This document shows positions 23,996-36,207 of a stretch of DNA of 64,000 bases, piece by piece. Every line of letters begins with the position of its first letter. The first letter of the stretch is position 1. The DNA comes from Lentinus brumalis (taxonomy: Eukaryota > Basidiomycota > Agaricomycetes > Polyporales > Polyporaceae), in NCBI GenBank assembly GCA_001792895.1, contig MARA01000008.1, forward strand, positions 1,450,008-1,514,007. Direction: 5' to 3'. The notes beneath the pieces were generated by a model, which saw nothing but the letters and a program-made list of their open reading frames with translations, did not search any database and was not told the origin of the DNA. The translations under genes were made by a program, and so were the position numbers.

Positions 23996-24273
23996 TCAAC
24001 TCTGCAGCAGTAAGATGCTGAGTTGTGTCCTCAATTCCTGAAAACAGTCACATGGGAGGATCTTGATGAAGATGTCAGCAGAGTTGACCTTGGTAGGGCA
24101 GTATATGAGGCCAATTGTTGCTCTCCTTGGTAAGAAACTCCCTCTACATAGCAACCCCAAAGTGGTGTTACAGACTGACAGCTTGAAGCTCTGCATAGAA
24201 AGGTTGAATAATGGTCCCCAAACCATGTTGCAGCAACTACAAGGTCAGATTCACTTGAGTCAAGATCACACAC
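23996..24273 (-). pseudogene. Ty1/copia RNase H C-terminus
   Basis: The reading IGLIYCPTKVNSADIFIKIL followed by FQELRTQL is the conserved copia ending (normally ...YCPTEENLADIFTKPL...F..LR..LG). Upstream the frame shifts (AATWFGDHYSTF). Only this end is visible. Confidence 0.7.
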
Positions 24274-27200
24274 AACACTTGTCAGTATTCATCTTGATGC
24301 ACATCTCCTATGAACTGATGAATGCTGCCCAAGATGTGTTGCTGATTGTCCTGACCTCTGGCAAGGATGAGGCATTTTAGGAGCCTTCAGAGCATATTGT
24401 GCTCAACATCTGGGACCCAAAGTTGTGTATGAGGTACATTGAGTTCTTCCTGTTTGTCAGCAGGGCTGATTTTCATTTCAATGCAGAGCAAAGGCCACAG
24501 CACTTTCTCACTTGATAACTTTGGTATTTGCAGGTGCTGGGCAGTATGTCTTTACCTTCATAGACAATGTTGAGCATGCTCAGTCCATGGAACTGTGCTT
24601 CATCACCGGAGTCCAAGCACATGATGTTGGAATACACACACAAAATCAAGAAATGCAACCATGGCATGGTAGCTGTGCAGAAAGAGGCTCTTGCTGCCAT
24701 GACAGCATGCCCCCTGCCTATGTTGCATAGCGCCCATTATGCCGGTATTGCAGCTTCTGAGTATTGCACAAGCATAATGGATATTATGTGTTTTGCAAAG
24801 TCTTTCTTGCATGCAATGTTAGCGCCAGTTGTCTTGCCATGGTCTTTGTATTCCTGAATTGGTGGTGTGACTCTCATCAGCATGTTTCAATTATAAACAA
24901 GTGAAGCCTCAGAGACAATTGTTCTCAATGCCCGAATCCAGGCTGAAGGGTCGACTTTACAAAGTCCATGCAATTTGTGTCTGTGAGTTTGTGGCTACTA
25001 GTGTTGCTCTTGAGAATGCTTGCAGGAGGGTTAGACTATGCTCGGAGAGAGTTAAGCTAGAGTCCTTGGCTTTTTGGAGTGGGCAGTTGTTATGATCTTC
25101 ACCTGGCTTCTTTCCAACTGCCATCTCGATGTATCCCAAGCTACACAGGAAATAATGTGCCATCAATGAGGATGGGGTCAGCCATAACCACCAGGCAGAT
25201 CATAATTATATCAGCGCAAACCCACTCATCCTACACCAGGCCAACAATGGATGGCATAAAGAATATGGTGATGAGCTCCGTGCTCGTCTGTGCTCGTATT
25301 TAGTTTTTGCATTTCAGGCTTATCTTTTACTTACTATTTACTGTACATAGCTTAGCTTTTCAGCAGTTTCCGGACTTAGTTACCATGCCTGTATCATCGT
25401 CAGGCTCCTCAGCTTTTTGACCACCGCTGTCTACTGCTCACACCTGCGACCCGAGACCCACGACCTGAGACCCAAGACCCGTGATCCTGAGACAAGACAA
25501 GAACTACTGAAGTTCAGAAGATCAGAAGTCAGTCAGACACAGCTCCGTGCACGTCCCTCCGTGATACTGCCATATTCGAGGCTTCACCGAAGAAGCCTCT
25601 CCCATCCATTTGTCCCGAGATTTGACCCGCTCGCTCCTCCATCCCTTGTCTCCCACCGTACCGAGTTACAATTCCGTTCGCTCTGCCGTTTGTCAGCTAT
25701 TGAGCGTACGATACGCCGCCCTCCCTGAGTCCCCTCATCATGAATCTCCTCGTCTGTCTCCCCCTTTTATTTAGTATTCTTCAGGCCCTGGCCTGTGTTT
25801 TGGTAGCAGAGACACCACCTCGCACATACATCTTCTCTTGAGTCTCTGGTTGTTTGGTGCGGCCTTAGATCTCGCTGAGTCGTATCAACGGTCAACAGGC
25901 TGATAATTGTTTGTGGTCTTCCAGGGAAGTCAGAAAGATGTGAGTACACTGACAACTGTAGATCAAGTGCATACTATCTGATAGTCACTTTTTCTGAGGA
26001 GTTTTATAATCAGACCCAGACTAGGGTGTGTACATCTGCACACTGTCCTGAGATCCCACCTGAGACTCCAGCAGGTGCAGATGACAAGCTTTCATTGACA
26101 ATGCATCCCCATCCCGCAGCTTATAATAGCCCCCTAGCATATTTGCTACTCAAGGATGCAGTGCAGATGGATGAGTCCATCCCCAAGTTACGGGCCCCAG
26201 ATGAGGTGAGTTTGTGTTGGATGCAGCCTAGGGAGCTGCTATCTTCCTAGGCTGGCCTTCTGGCTATTTGCCCAATGCTCTCACTCATGGTTCACAGTCT
26301 GCCATAGGATGCATGTATTCACTATTGTACCAATAACAGCCCATGTTGTCAACATGTTCTATTCCCTGGCTACTGCAACTGTCAGAGATGGACATTCAGA
26401 CGGCCCAGCTGCCATCAAACAAATATCTAGGCAGCACGCTGCATACCTTGCTGTGTACTGCTTGGTATGCAGCACAATGTCATGTATGCAATGGGTGGCT
26501 AAGCTTTCAATACTTTGCACATAGCATGGTGTCACTATGCCAGCAATGCAGGATACCTAGCACAGGTTGCATAAGGTCACTAGTGGCTGGTTCTAGCACA
26601 ACAAGATACATGGAGGTATGACACAGTATGTGCAGGTACAACACAGTATATGCAGGTACAGTAGCAGGCCGACAAGCAGACCATGATCCATCAAATTGCA
26701 CACAGGCAGGATTTAGTAGAGGGACAGGCACAGTGCATGATAGACAGAGCAGGATATGCAAGATGACACAGTGGCAAGATAGAATTCATAGATAGCAGGA
26801 GATTGATAGGTCTCAGGGGTGCAAGAAAACAATGCAATTTGGGAGGCAAGATGGGGTATATGGATAGGAGAAGCAGGCAGGGAGGGTGTCCAAAAACAAA
26901 CCCTGGATACACACAACTCAGAACAAATTTCCCTTAGTGGATGTTCCATCTACAGAGGAGGGGGTGCAGTGTTGTAATTGCTGTGGAAGAGCTGTGCCAG
27001 CAGGCAGTGCGGCCCTCCTGCCAGTTTCTAAGATGAGGTTAGTTCCTGCTATACATGTGCAGATCAATAAGACTCACAGTCAAGGCCACCACAAGCTTGC
27101 TCTGGCGTGGCTGGGAGCAGTCATTAAGAAGGAGCGTCTCCTGGGGCTGCCTGCAGTGGTGATCTTGCTTTCCTCCTGGAGCTCACTGGGGACAAGGGAG

Positions 27201-27680
27201 TTGGCAGAGCTTTGCTGAGTTCTGACCTGCATCCAGGCAAAGCTTGGCCTGCAGCAAACAGTGCAGCGACTTAGTACACATTGATGATACTCTCTCTCCC
27301 AGGCCTGTGAAGGGAATTCCAAGGATGAGTCTCAATGTGCCTTGAGTCATGACATGCCCCCAGCTAAACTGGGGGTGAAACTAGTGACTTGGAGCACAGG
27401 CGGGCTTGCTGCACCCCACTGGGAGTGCAGTTTATCAGCATGCAACTGGGATGTGGAATTGACCAGCAAGTCTTTGTCCTGGAAAATAGTGAGTATGTGG
27501 AGTGCACCCCACCACTCTGTGTCCTATGCTATGTAGATCTAGGTGATCAAGGCCCCACCATCAACAACCAAGTAGAAAGTTGAGGATGGGACAGTCAAGG
27601 TCCAAGTAGACAGTCCACATCCCTGAACTTGCCTCAGAGTGGGCCATTACTGGCAAAAGAGGATTGAGGGGGGGCTTTGT
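24274..27680. other. CpG-depleted relic region
   Basis: 3.4 kb in which I see no intact gene. Frames of 60-110 codons occur on both strands without family features. 25417-25760 is less CpG-poor and contains GACCCACGACCTGAGACCC-like short words. Probably old, mutated transposon DNA. Confidence 0.4.
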
Positions 27681-27950
27681 ACACAGTACAACTGTACCAC
27701 ATCCCAAAGCCTGTAATAAGTCATAATCATTCAGGCAGTATCATAGACCACTAAATGAAGTTTGCAGTCTTGTACAAGCTGGACACTCACACATCTTTCA
27801 TCCAGGATGTAGAATACACAGTACAACTGTACCACATCCCAAAGCCTGTAATAAGTCATAATCATTCAGGTAGTATCATGGACCACCAAATGAAGTTTGC
27901 AGTCTTGTACAAGCTGGACACTTGCACATCTTTCATCCAGGATGTAGAAT
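27681..27950. repeat. Tandem duplication, two 135-bp units
   Basis: 27681-27815 and 27816-27950 start ACACAGTACAACTG and end GATGTAGAAT, differing at only a handful of positions, mostly transitions. Non-coding. Confidence 0.95.
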
Positions 27951-27977
27951 TGTAAGTTACAATGTATTATATACATA

Positions 27978-28496
27978 CAGTGGTGCTCGAAAGTCTTGCA
28001 TGAGCGCCCATATTACACGTTTCCATGGAATGATTCAGTTATAGCTCTTCATTGAGCTCCCCTCCCAGGCCCGGCTTTTGTTAGGCAATAGTGTAGTATA
28101 ATCTCTTAACGTATGCCAAGTTACACCCCAATCAGAGCAAAACTGGACGCAGAGCAGCAGGACGAAATGCTGGAATGGTTGTTTGTACATGTTTACTGTG
28201 GAGCACCCAATGATGTAATCTGTGTTGAATTCACCCGTCTTGCTCTCATTCCACCACCATCCCTGCACACATCACCCTACAACTTTGCGCACACCTTCTC
28301 TGCCTTTTATTATGCCTGGTCAATATCTTACACCCACCAAGAGGCCCGCATCTACGACCACATGAAGGCTGGAGACTCCGCCGCAGCCATCGCCAAAGAT
28401 CTGGGCTGTCATCCCACCACCGTTTGCCTTAACTTCACCATACTCAAGGATAACCCCGACTTCTACCATGTGACCCCCAAGCCTGGCTGTCCTCGC
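27978..28496 (+). pseudogene. Tc1/mariner transposase, 5' fragment
   Basis: The left end CAGTGGTGCTCGAAAGTCTTG follows a TA and resembles Tc1-type inverted repeats. A helix-turn-helix N-terminus lies at about 28335-28496: EARIYDHMKAGDSAAAIAKD, LGCHPTTVCLNFTILKDN, ending KPGCPR where the family reads GRPRKL. A probable start (MPGQYLTPT at 28311) is in a different frame, so there is a frameshift. The DDE domain is missing because the hAT element enters at 28497. Confidence 0.7.
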
Positions 28497-30580
28497 TAGG
28501 GGTAGACAATTACAATTACTTATGCCAATTGCCGAGTAAGAAATGATACATATCATTATACGTGTCCGCTCGACAGGTATGTAACAGTATAGTAATGGTA
28601 GTGTATTGTATGGCAATATAACCGTAAGTAATTGTATCTACTTATGAATTGAGACACCGGTCAAATACTCTACATTGTCCCCCCATCCCCGCTTCATCCA
28701 TTCCTTTGTGATGACGGTCAACGATGCAGACTCAGCTGTGAGAGACGAGTGGGAGTCTGTGAGTGTGTGCCGGCACGATGAGAAGAGTCGCTCAACACCA
28801 ATGCTTACTCCGGGAACTGCAAGAACATCTCGTGCTGCGCGCCCGATGACTGGAAGGTTGGAAACATACGTCTAGCTCAGCACATCAGTAAATAGGTCAA
28901 ATCATTGCACCACAAATGACCGACATACCTTCCACCAGCTCAGGGCGCCATTCTCATCAATGCACGGCTACGCATTGCTGCAATACACCTCCACTTCGGA
29001 GGGAGGTGCGGGTTCCAATGATTATCATTGTGACGAAGTACCGTCTCCTGGCACCTTTGTTGCAGAACTTATAGTGGTGGCAAATATGGACGGGCGGGAG
29101 GTCTTCGGGGAGGTCTGTTGCTGGGCGGGGGCCGAGTTTGTGGCGCTTGATGACTCCGCATATTCGGCATACACATCCTCGAGGAGCTGCCGTGCACGGA
29201 CGGCGACCTCAGGCACCCAGAGATCAGTGTTCTCGAAGTACTTGACACGAATCGCAGGGTGAAGGACTATGAGGAGACATGTGAGCAATTGAATCCGGGC
29301 GCGTGCCGTGAAGTTAAGGCCAAGTCGAGACGTACCAGCACTGAGGAGTGGAAGCTTTAATTTAAGTGCGATATTGAGATGCTTATTCAACTTGCTGAGC
29401 GCTGCATCACACGCTGCATGCAGCGGGGCTTGATGGGCACGCGTGAATCCCTTCTTCGCAGCAATCAGATGCTGCTGTAGGTGCTTGTAAAGAGGGAGGA
29501 TCATGGGGAGCGTCGGCACAGAAGCCCGGGACAGATGTTCAGTGACATCATTGGGTACCTGAGCGCAATTCGGGCGAATGAGTGCTGTGACTCGTGCATA
29601 ATATGGGAGTGAGTACCTTGAGAACCTCATGTACGGACTCGAGCATCTCCCAGTCTTGCAGGGTGAGCGTGAGCTTGTCCTTCTTGCGTGTAGCAGCAGC
29701 CTTCTTCTTGCCTGACAAGCCCTTGTCAAGCTGTCCAACCCATGCATCAATGGCCTGTCAAGGAACCTTATAAGTTCAGGTCTAATGAGATCCATCGAGA
29801 GAACACTCACCGGTCGAAGCTTCAGTGATCGATCGATCTCAGCAAATGACGTGTTCCACCGGACTGGCATGCTGCGCACGGGCACAAGATGGTAATATTG
29901 TCTGTCGCAGAGTGCACGCATAAGGCAACCCATGATCTTGTGTCGCTTCTCGGAACGGAGAATGTCGACCACAATAGTATGAAGCTGCAAGGAATGGAGG
30001 TCCTTAATATCAGTGACAGTCGACAATTGCAAGCTTGCGGTGCAAACCTTATCAACCACTGTGAACGCTTTCTTGCGCTTCGTGGCCTTGGCCTTGGCCG
30101 CCACCGCCGCATCATCACGGGAAAGTAGCTCCTCATTCGTGTCCTCCTCGGGGTCCTCATCCTCCTCCTCATCCACCTCCTCGTCATCGGACATGACAGA
30201 CTCACCATCTGCCTTGTCTGACTCCCCAGCAGCAGCCTTTGCGAGCTCTTCCTGCGCCTCTCTGGTGTGCTCGGCGACGTATGGATCCTTCTCAGGATCA
30301 TAATGCAGTGGGAAGTTCTGCGCCTCCGCATAGCAGTCTTTCTCGTCAGGGTCGGGTGCACACCCTATCCCATATAGGAAAGCCCTGCCATCAATGATCA
30401 GTTAATCTGCGCGCTGGGCATGCTGAGGTATGGTACTTACTGTCCAGTTAGATGGGTGACATGCCCTGCACATCCCACTTGGAGATCCTCAGCACTGAGG
30501 ACGACATGCTCTTTGATGGCCAGAAGACGCGTGAGTGCACGGTTCATGGTGCCATTGCTCACTGCATTGTCACGGCAGGC
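28497..30580 (-). mobile_element. hAT element, 3' part, inserted in the Tc1 fragment
   Basis: The terminus TAGGGGTAGACAATTAC at 28497 fits hAT-type inverted ends, and the terminal TAG supplies the stop codon of the disrupted Tc1 frame. The transposase gene lies on the minus strand. The other end is lost at about 30580, where a GGCC-rich repeat begins. Confidence 0.65.
28638..30578 (-). pseudogene. hAT transposase, N-terminally truncated
   Basis: DNA transposase. Minus-strand exons with conserved phase: CRDNAVSNGTMNRALTRLL (the hAT CDNA/N motif of the RNase H fold), VGCAGHVTHLTGQ, AFLYGIGCAPDPDEKDC, an acidic run (DDEEVDEEEDEDPEED), IMGCLMRALCDRQYYHLVPV, MPVRWNTSFAEIDRSLKL, then PAIRVKYFENTDLWVPE, GALSWWK and the C-terminal dimerisation domain RAARDVLAVPGVSIGVERLF followed by SSCRHTLTDSHSSL. 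Stop at 28638-28640. The C-terminal half looks intact when GT/AG introns are removed; the N-terminal BED finger and first catalytic part are missing. Confidence 0.82.
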
Positions 30581-31065
30581 ATATCCGCTTTTCGGTCGGG
30601 CTGAAATTGGCCGGCAAACGGCGTCCCGCGGTTTCCTTGGCGCCCGAGTTTCTGGCCGATTTTGGCCGGGACAAAAGGTTACCTTGCAGCTCGACTTCTG
30701 ACCCCCTTTCGGCCCGTCCGAGATGATAGACTGTGAAGCCGCTTTTGGCCGATTGAATAAGCGTCATTGTGCGGTCTGTAAAGCTACCTTTCGGCCCGGA
30801 GGATAAGCGACCGCGGGGGCATCCTTGAACACGCCTTACGGCCGATCTAAAACGTGGCCGACAGGTTACCGTTTTGGCTCATTTTGGCCCGTCCGAAGGG
30901 AATCCCTTCGGCCCGTCATCTTGCTTACCTGAGCAGACCGTCCGAAATAGGCCTGAAAGTGAGACCGCGCCTTTCGGACCGTCCGAAAACCGTCCAAAAG
31001 GCGTCCAAAAGGCGGCCGAAACCGGCCAGAAATCAGGCCACGTGGATACCTCCTCGGTCCAAACA
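30580..31065. mobile_element. GGCC/TTTCGG-rich repeat inserted in hAT
   Basis: About 480 bp packed with TTTTGGCC, TTTCGGCC and GTCCGAAA words in both orientations. The edges are weakly inverted (left GGTCGGGCTGAAATTGGCCGG, right end in reverse complement GGCCTGATTTCTGGCCGG). It interrupts the hAT reading frame at the CRDNA motif and is CpG-rich, so probably younger than its surroundings. Non-coding. Confidence 0.5.
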
Positions 31066-31867
31066 TTTGCCGCCGAGACCACTCAGACAAACAAGCCAAA
31101 GCCGAATATGTATCTGAGTATCGTTGGATTAGCAAAGATCGGAGGAGGGAAGCCGCCCAAGCAAGTTGGGCGGGCGGGAGCGAAAGTGAGCTGCAGAGCG
31201 ATAAGCAGAGCGCGCGCACAATAACCAAGTAGCACGTTGAAGTACAGGCAAAGCCTGCTAAAGGAATACATAGCGAAACAGAGCATATGGAGATGCATAC
31301 GGGTACATTGCTTGTTAGAGTGTCCTGGAGCGGACATGAGTGACTGGGCCCACTTGTGAGCGTATGGAAGCGAAGCCAAGGAGCGGGACAAACAGCGAGA
31401 GCGCGCGACAACAGCCTATCCGAGCAAAGACAAGGCTCACCTGTACTTGAGTGTTACAGAGCGACACAGATCGGACGAGAGTGGACACAACACATACCGG
31501 AGTGTCCAGGCGCAAAGCGGGTCGCTCCAGAGTCAGATCGAGCCTGTAAGAGCAGACGTGAGTATACATGCAGGCCACAGAGTAGCTCTAAGGAGTTCAA
31601 AGTGTGCCGAGTTTGATCCAGTAAAAGGAACATGGGTGTCCGTGACGGGGGGAGCAAAGCGGAGCGTATCGAACGTTGTCACCAGGGAATGGGAGTGCTG
31701 AGAAGCGGACGCCGTGGGTGTAGAAGAGAGGAATGCAAGTGTTTCCGCGCAGATTGGAGTTCTGTGTGCGAGAAGGGAGAACGGCAGTGAAATGGGGGAG
31801 CATGAGGTACTAGATTGATAGGGTAAGCATATGCGTGATACAAGTACAAATCTCGAGAGCGCTATAC
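31066..31867. other. Intergenic, no gene seen
   Basis: Contains many AGCG/GAGC words (GCGAGAGCGCGCGACAACAG) but no frame with family features. Presumably 3' flank of the gene ending at 31868. Confidence 0.4.
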
Positions 31868-34800
31868 TCAGAGAGAGAAATCGTAGTCCTCGTCCATGAT
31901 CTCCAGCTCGTCGACAATGTAGGCCGGTTGCCTCGCAAGCCAATCCTTGTCATAACAATTCTTCCAAAGACCAGCGGGCGCACGGCCGTCTTCTGTCCGG
32001 CATTCGCGGCCTACGTGCTCTCGCGGGGGATTGCCACCCGTGCGGCGCCGGGCCCAATCTTCCCGGTACATGCGATCGAGAGCCCACAGGAAGTCACGCA
32101 GCTCTCGGCTCTGCCAAAGAGAGATGACGATGCGCCATCGGGGAGGATGAGTCTTCTCCGGGCCGTCGGTCTCGTCCCCGCTCATATTCGCCGCATCCAG
32201 AAGCCGGAAAAGTGCACGATGTAGATCGTACTTCCTTCTGACAAGAGTGACCTCTCTGGATTCGAATAGCTGAACATATCATGGCGTCAGCGGTTGCACC
32301 ATAGGCGTCGTCATTATCAATGTTACTCACCGTGAACTTCCGCGAATTAGCAGCGACGCGCCGGGCTATCTCTCTTAGCTGCTCGGGTGTGAGCGGCTTG
32401 TTCGCCTTGCGCCAACGATCTCTGAGATACTTCATCTGCCCATCCAGGATCTTCCCGATATGATCCTCGGTCAGGAGACACGGCGGAGTTGGCTTCTTGA
32501 AGTACGCGCCGCCGGCGATACGAGAGAGGTAACGGTTGATGAAGACCGCCCGAGCTTCCTTGTTGAACGGAAACTTCTTCCAGCCGTGTCCAGGGGAGAA
32601 GTCGAACCGCATTCTCGATGCAGTGGGGACTATAGCAGGGTCTCTGGCGATGTATGCGGTCATCTCATCCTCAGTGAGAGCGGGATGTTGCGCGTGGAAG
32701 GTCTTCCAGTCTACAACCTGCAGAATATCGTCCAAAGCCCGCCGTATCCTCCCCTGTACATAATTAGAAACCCGATATTGATACAGAAGGGCATACAACC
32801 AACCTTCAGTAGGAGCATATGCTCGTTCTTGACCTTGGGATCCATATCCTGCTCTTCCTGGCTCCGTTCCTGGTCGTCGTCTCCCGATTCGTCATCGGCT
32901 TCATCGCCTGGGACATCCCGCCGTCCTCGCTGACGTCGAGCTTTCTCTTGCACGCGTTGCTCGCGCAGCTGCCCCCGAGTGGTGGTCCCGTTCATCTTCT
33001 GCTCGCGAGCCGACTTTCGCGTGGTGCCAGACGGCTGTGGCTGTGCGGTGGCAGCCGGACGGCTAAGCAAGGCTTCCCGGATCTCCTCCCGCAGCTGTCT
33101 AGTTTCAGTTGCATGGTCCTGCATCGCGCTTGTGAAGTCTTGCATCTGACCGACGAGCATGACCGCGATGTCTCCCCCGAGCGGGCTCGGGGGAGGCTGG
33201 CCTTGGCCAGTGGTCTCGGTCGGCTACAGTTCAGGTCAGCACAGGAAGAGCTACAGGAACCCCGGCCACGAACCCTTGCATTCAAAGCGACCCCGGGCAG
33301 TGGATCGTACGGTGGGATCGGGCGATAGCTGGCAGGACCGTCCGCACGACCTTTGCCTTTGTCGGCGCGGGGAGTAGCCTCCGACTCGAAACTCTGCTGC
33401 TGAGAGAAAGTTAGTTTACTACCCGTTATTCAATCTGGAACATCGAACGCACCGTTCCAAAGGGGAGGTGTTCGTATGATAGGTCCATAGTATCGCCCAG
33501 AGACGTCTGCGAGTGGGTGCGGGACGTGGCAGTGGAGCTACGTCCTGACCGCCTGCGTGGAGTGGCAGTCGCTGTCCGCATGCGCGCAGGTGTTGGGGTT
33601 GGAGGTTGCGATAGCGTGCTACTCTCGGAGCGGTCAGGCGCAGCCGCTCCGGACCAACCGTGCGGGGTAACATAGGGAGGTTGCGGCTGCGGCTGAACGA
33701 GCGTGTGCTGGGCAGTCGCGTCAGACTCTGGGGGTCCAGCTTGTCTTGCAGAAGAAGAGGCTTGTTCTGCTGTGTTGGAGTGGCGGGCTTCAAACTGTGC
33801 CATGGCCGCGTTGTAGTAGTTCACTACCCGCTGCCTCATGTCTACGTTCCACGACAGCCACATCTGTGCGGCAGCCTCGTCGGTCTAGGGGCTGAGTCAG
33901 AATAGTAAGTGGCATATGTTGAACGAGAACGCACCAGAGGTGTCGCCTCATTACCCTCGTGAAGGCGATGCACCACTTGAACCACTGTGCGCACTGCGGG
34001 AGGCACGACGAATGGAAGCGGCTGTCCCGCAGCAGCTTGCCCAGAGGCTGATGCTGGTCGTGAAGCGTATGGAGGGCGAGGCGGAGTCTGATCGTGGACT
34101 TGAGAAGGCTGCGTCGCTGGGCCTAGAGGGGCCATAGGGACTTCAGCCGACGGATGCGGCATGGCGGAAGACGCTCGCGTAGGAGGTCGGTATGGATTTG
34201 GTGGCACGGGACTATATTGAGGGTGAACACGAGATTGCGGTCGCGAAGAAGGGATAGGTGGAGGCGGCATGACTGAACTGGGCCGTGGTGGAATTGGCGG
34301 AGGGGGCATCGTCGAAGGAACACGCGGCGGCCGTGCCTGCGCTGTCTGGGCGGGGATGTACGAAGGCGAGCGTGAAGCACCAGGTGGAGGCACCATACCG
34401 GGAACATGTCTCGGGGCTTGCACCGACGGTGTGGGCGGAAGTGGTCGGTGTGATGACTGTGAAGCTGGTCGGGACTGTGTGGGGGTCCAGTGCTCTGCCG
34501 TCCCTGGGATACGTGCCTCTTCTTGTTGCGCCGCTCCGACGCACTGCGGATACTGAGCTCTTTCGACTTGCTCGCGCTGGGCCTGCTCGCGCTGAGCCTG
34601 CTGCCGCTGGGCCTGCTGCCGCTGGGCCTGCTGCCGCTGGGCCTGTTCGCGTTGGGCCTGCTCCCGCTGGGCCTGCTCCCGCTGGGCCTGCTCCCGCTGG
34701 GCCTGCTCGCGCTGGGCCTGCTCCCGCTGGGCCTGCTCGCGCTGGGCCTGCTCGCGCTGGGCCTGTTCGCGCTGAGCCTGCTCCCGCTGAGCCTGCTCCC

Positions 34801-36207
34801 GCTGAGCCTGCTCCCGCTGAGCCTGCTCGCGCTGAGCCTGCTCGCGCTGGGCCTGCTCGCGCTGAGCCTGCTCGCGCTGGGCCTGCTCGCGCTGGGCCTG
34901 TTCGCGCTGGGCCTGCTGCCGCTGGGCCTGTTCGCATTGGGCCTGTTCGCGCTGAGTCTGCTGCCGCTGAGCCTGTTCGCGCTGAGCCTGTTCGCGCTGA
35001 GCCTGCTGCCGCTGAGCCTGTTCGCGCTGAGCCTGTTCGCGCTGAGCCTGTTCGCGCTGAGCCTGTTCGCGCTGCGCCTGCTCCCACTGCTCCTGCGCCG
35101 CTCGAGTCTGCGCCTCCTGCTCTTGCAGCTGCGCCTCCCACTGAGTCTGTTCCCGCTGAGCGTACTCGCGCTGGGCCTGCTCGCGCTGAGCCTGCTCGCG
35201 CTGAGCCTGCTCGCGCTGAGCCTGCTCGCGCCGAGCCTGCTCCCACTGAGCCTGCTCGCGCCGAGCCTGCTCCCACTGCTCCTGCGCCGCTGTAGTCCGC
35301 GCATCTTGCTCTTGCAGCTGCGCTCGCGGTTCGCCTCCGCTCGGCAGTTGCTCTGCCTGCATGTCAATGTCCTCCTCTTGGACCGATTGGAATTGTGCGG
35401 AGGGTCGAGCTGCGAGCGACCACGGAGGGATCGCATCTATGGGCGGGAAATGGATGTTCAACGACGAAACCTGTGAACGAGGCTGTCAGGCAAACTCAAA
35501 GCAAGGCAGCAGACGACGTGGATGAAACTGACCGAAGCCGGGAACGCGCTTGACGGACGAGCGGGTATTGGACTGGCTGGTCCTTGCGAGCCCGACGCAG
35601 GCCCTGTGGATGCCGGACGTCCCTGATAAGGAAGGAACTGCATTAGCTAGCGACTTATGATAAAGTCCAGATAACTACCGCTGAGAGTCCTCTCGATAGC
35701 CACCGCGCTCTTTTACGGTCGTTATCCTATGTAACGATGAGCAGACTGAGGTGAGAACACAACAGTAGTACGTACGAGGTACGCCTGAGTGAGCCGCAGA
35801 GCCGGCGGGTTTTCCTGTGAAGTGTGAGATTACGGCCTGTCCCAGGCAAAAAATGGGAGGCTTACCATCAGTCTACTCAATCTAGGTGATTTTCCATTCT
35901 CCAAGGTATGGGCATTCGGGGCGCTGAGCTCGCGCTTACCGCCGATAACCTGCTCGGTTGAGAACCGCCCTTCTAGAGAGTCCATAGTCAAGTCTTCTGG
36001 TGATCTGACGCGCTGCGGCAGAGCAATCCGAGTCCCAAAGACATGTGGTTGCTTTCTGACAGTTGAGGATGGACCGGCGGGCGGAACGGGCGGAGGAGCG
36101 GGAGGAGGAGCGGGAGGAGGAGCGGGAGGAGGAGCGGGCGGCGGAGCGCCACCTGCATTGTTGGGGGCGGGGGAGGTGGACATGGAAGGGAAAGTGTTTG
36201 CCTGCAT
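31868..36207 (-). CDS. Large Gln/Arg-repeat protein with conserved basidiomycete C-terminus
   Basis: Not assigned to a known function. Minus-strand exons run from MQANTFPSMSTSPAP (36207) through a poly-Pro/Ala repeat, PRPSSAFPASV, an N-terminal PPIDAIPPWSLAARPSAQF, then about 240 residues of (REQAQ)n, a Pro/Ser-rich linker (PPPIPPRPSSVMPPPPIP), a helix (DMRQRVVNYYNAAMAQFEA), an Arg-rich acidic coil (ATETRQLREEIREALL), and a folded C-terminal domain: EARAVFINRYLSR, KYLRDRWRKANKPLTPEQL, MSGDETDGPEKTH, ALDRMYREDWARRR, ending EIMDEDYDFSL. The MSGDETD-containing C-terminal domain occurs in large lineage-expanded basidiomycete families; the Q-rich repeat is unusual. Introns are many and only roughly placed. 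Confidence 0.65.
34570..35290. repeat. 15-bp coding minisatellite (REQAQ repeat)
   Basis: About 45 units of CGCTGGGCCTGCTCG-type 15-mers, encoding REQAQ on the minus strand. Unit variants are mostly CGC/CCG/TCG and TGGG/TGAG changes. The array is interrupted twice by CACTGCTCCTGCGCCGC blocks encoding AAQEQWEQ, indicating block duplication. Confidence 0.9.
36074..36160. repeat. 12-bp coding repeat (PPPA)
   Basis: Seven to eight GGAGGAGCGGGA-type units; on the minus strand they encode PPPAPPPAPPPA near the N-terminus of the same gene. Confidence 0.85.

Noticed and set aside
34285..35476. Plus-strand frames rich in LLALGLLPLG or ARAGPARAEPA
   Set aside because: Shadows of the minus-strand REQAQ minisatellite; the minus-strand frame continues into non-repetitive conserved exons at both ends.
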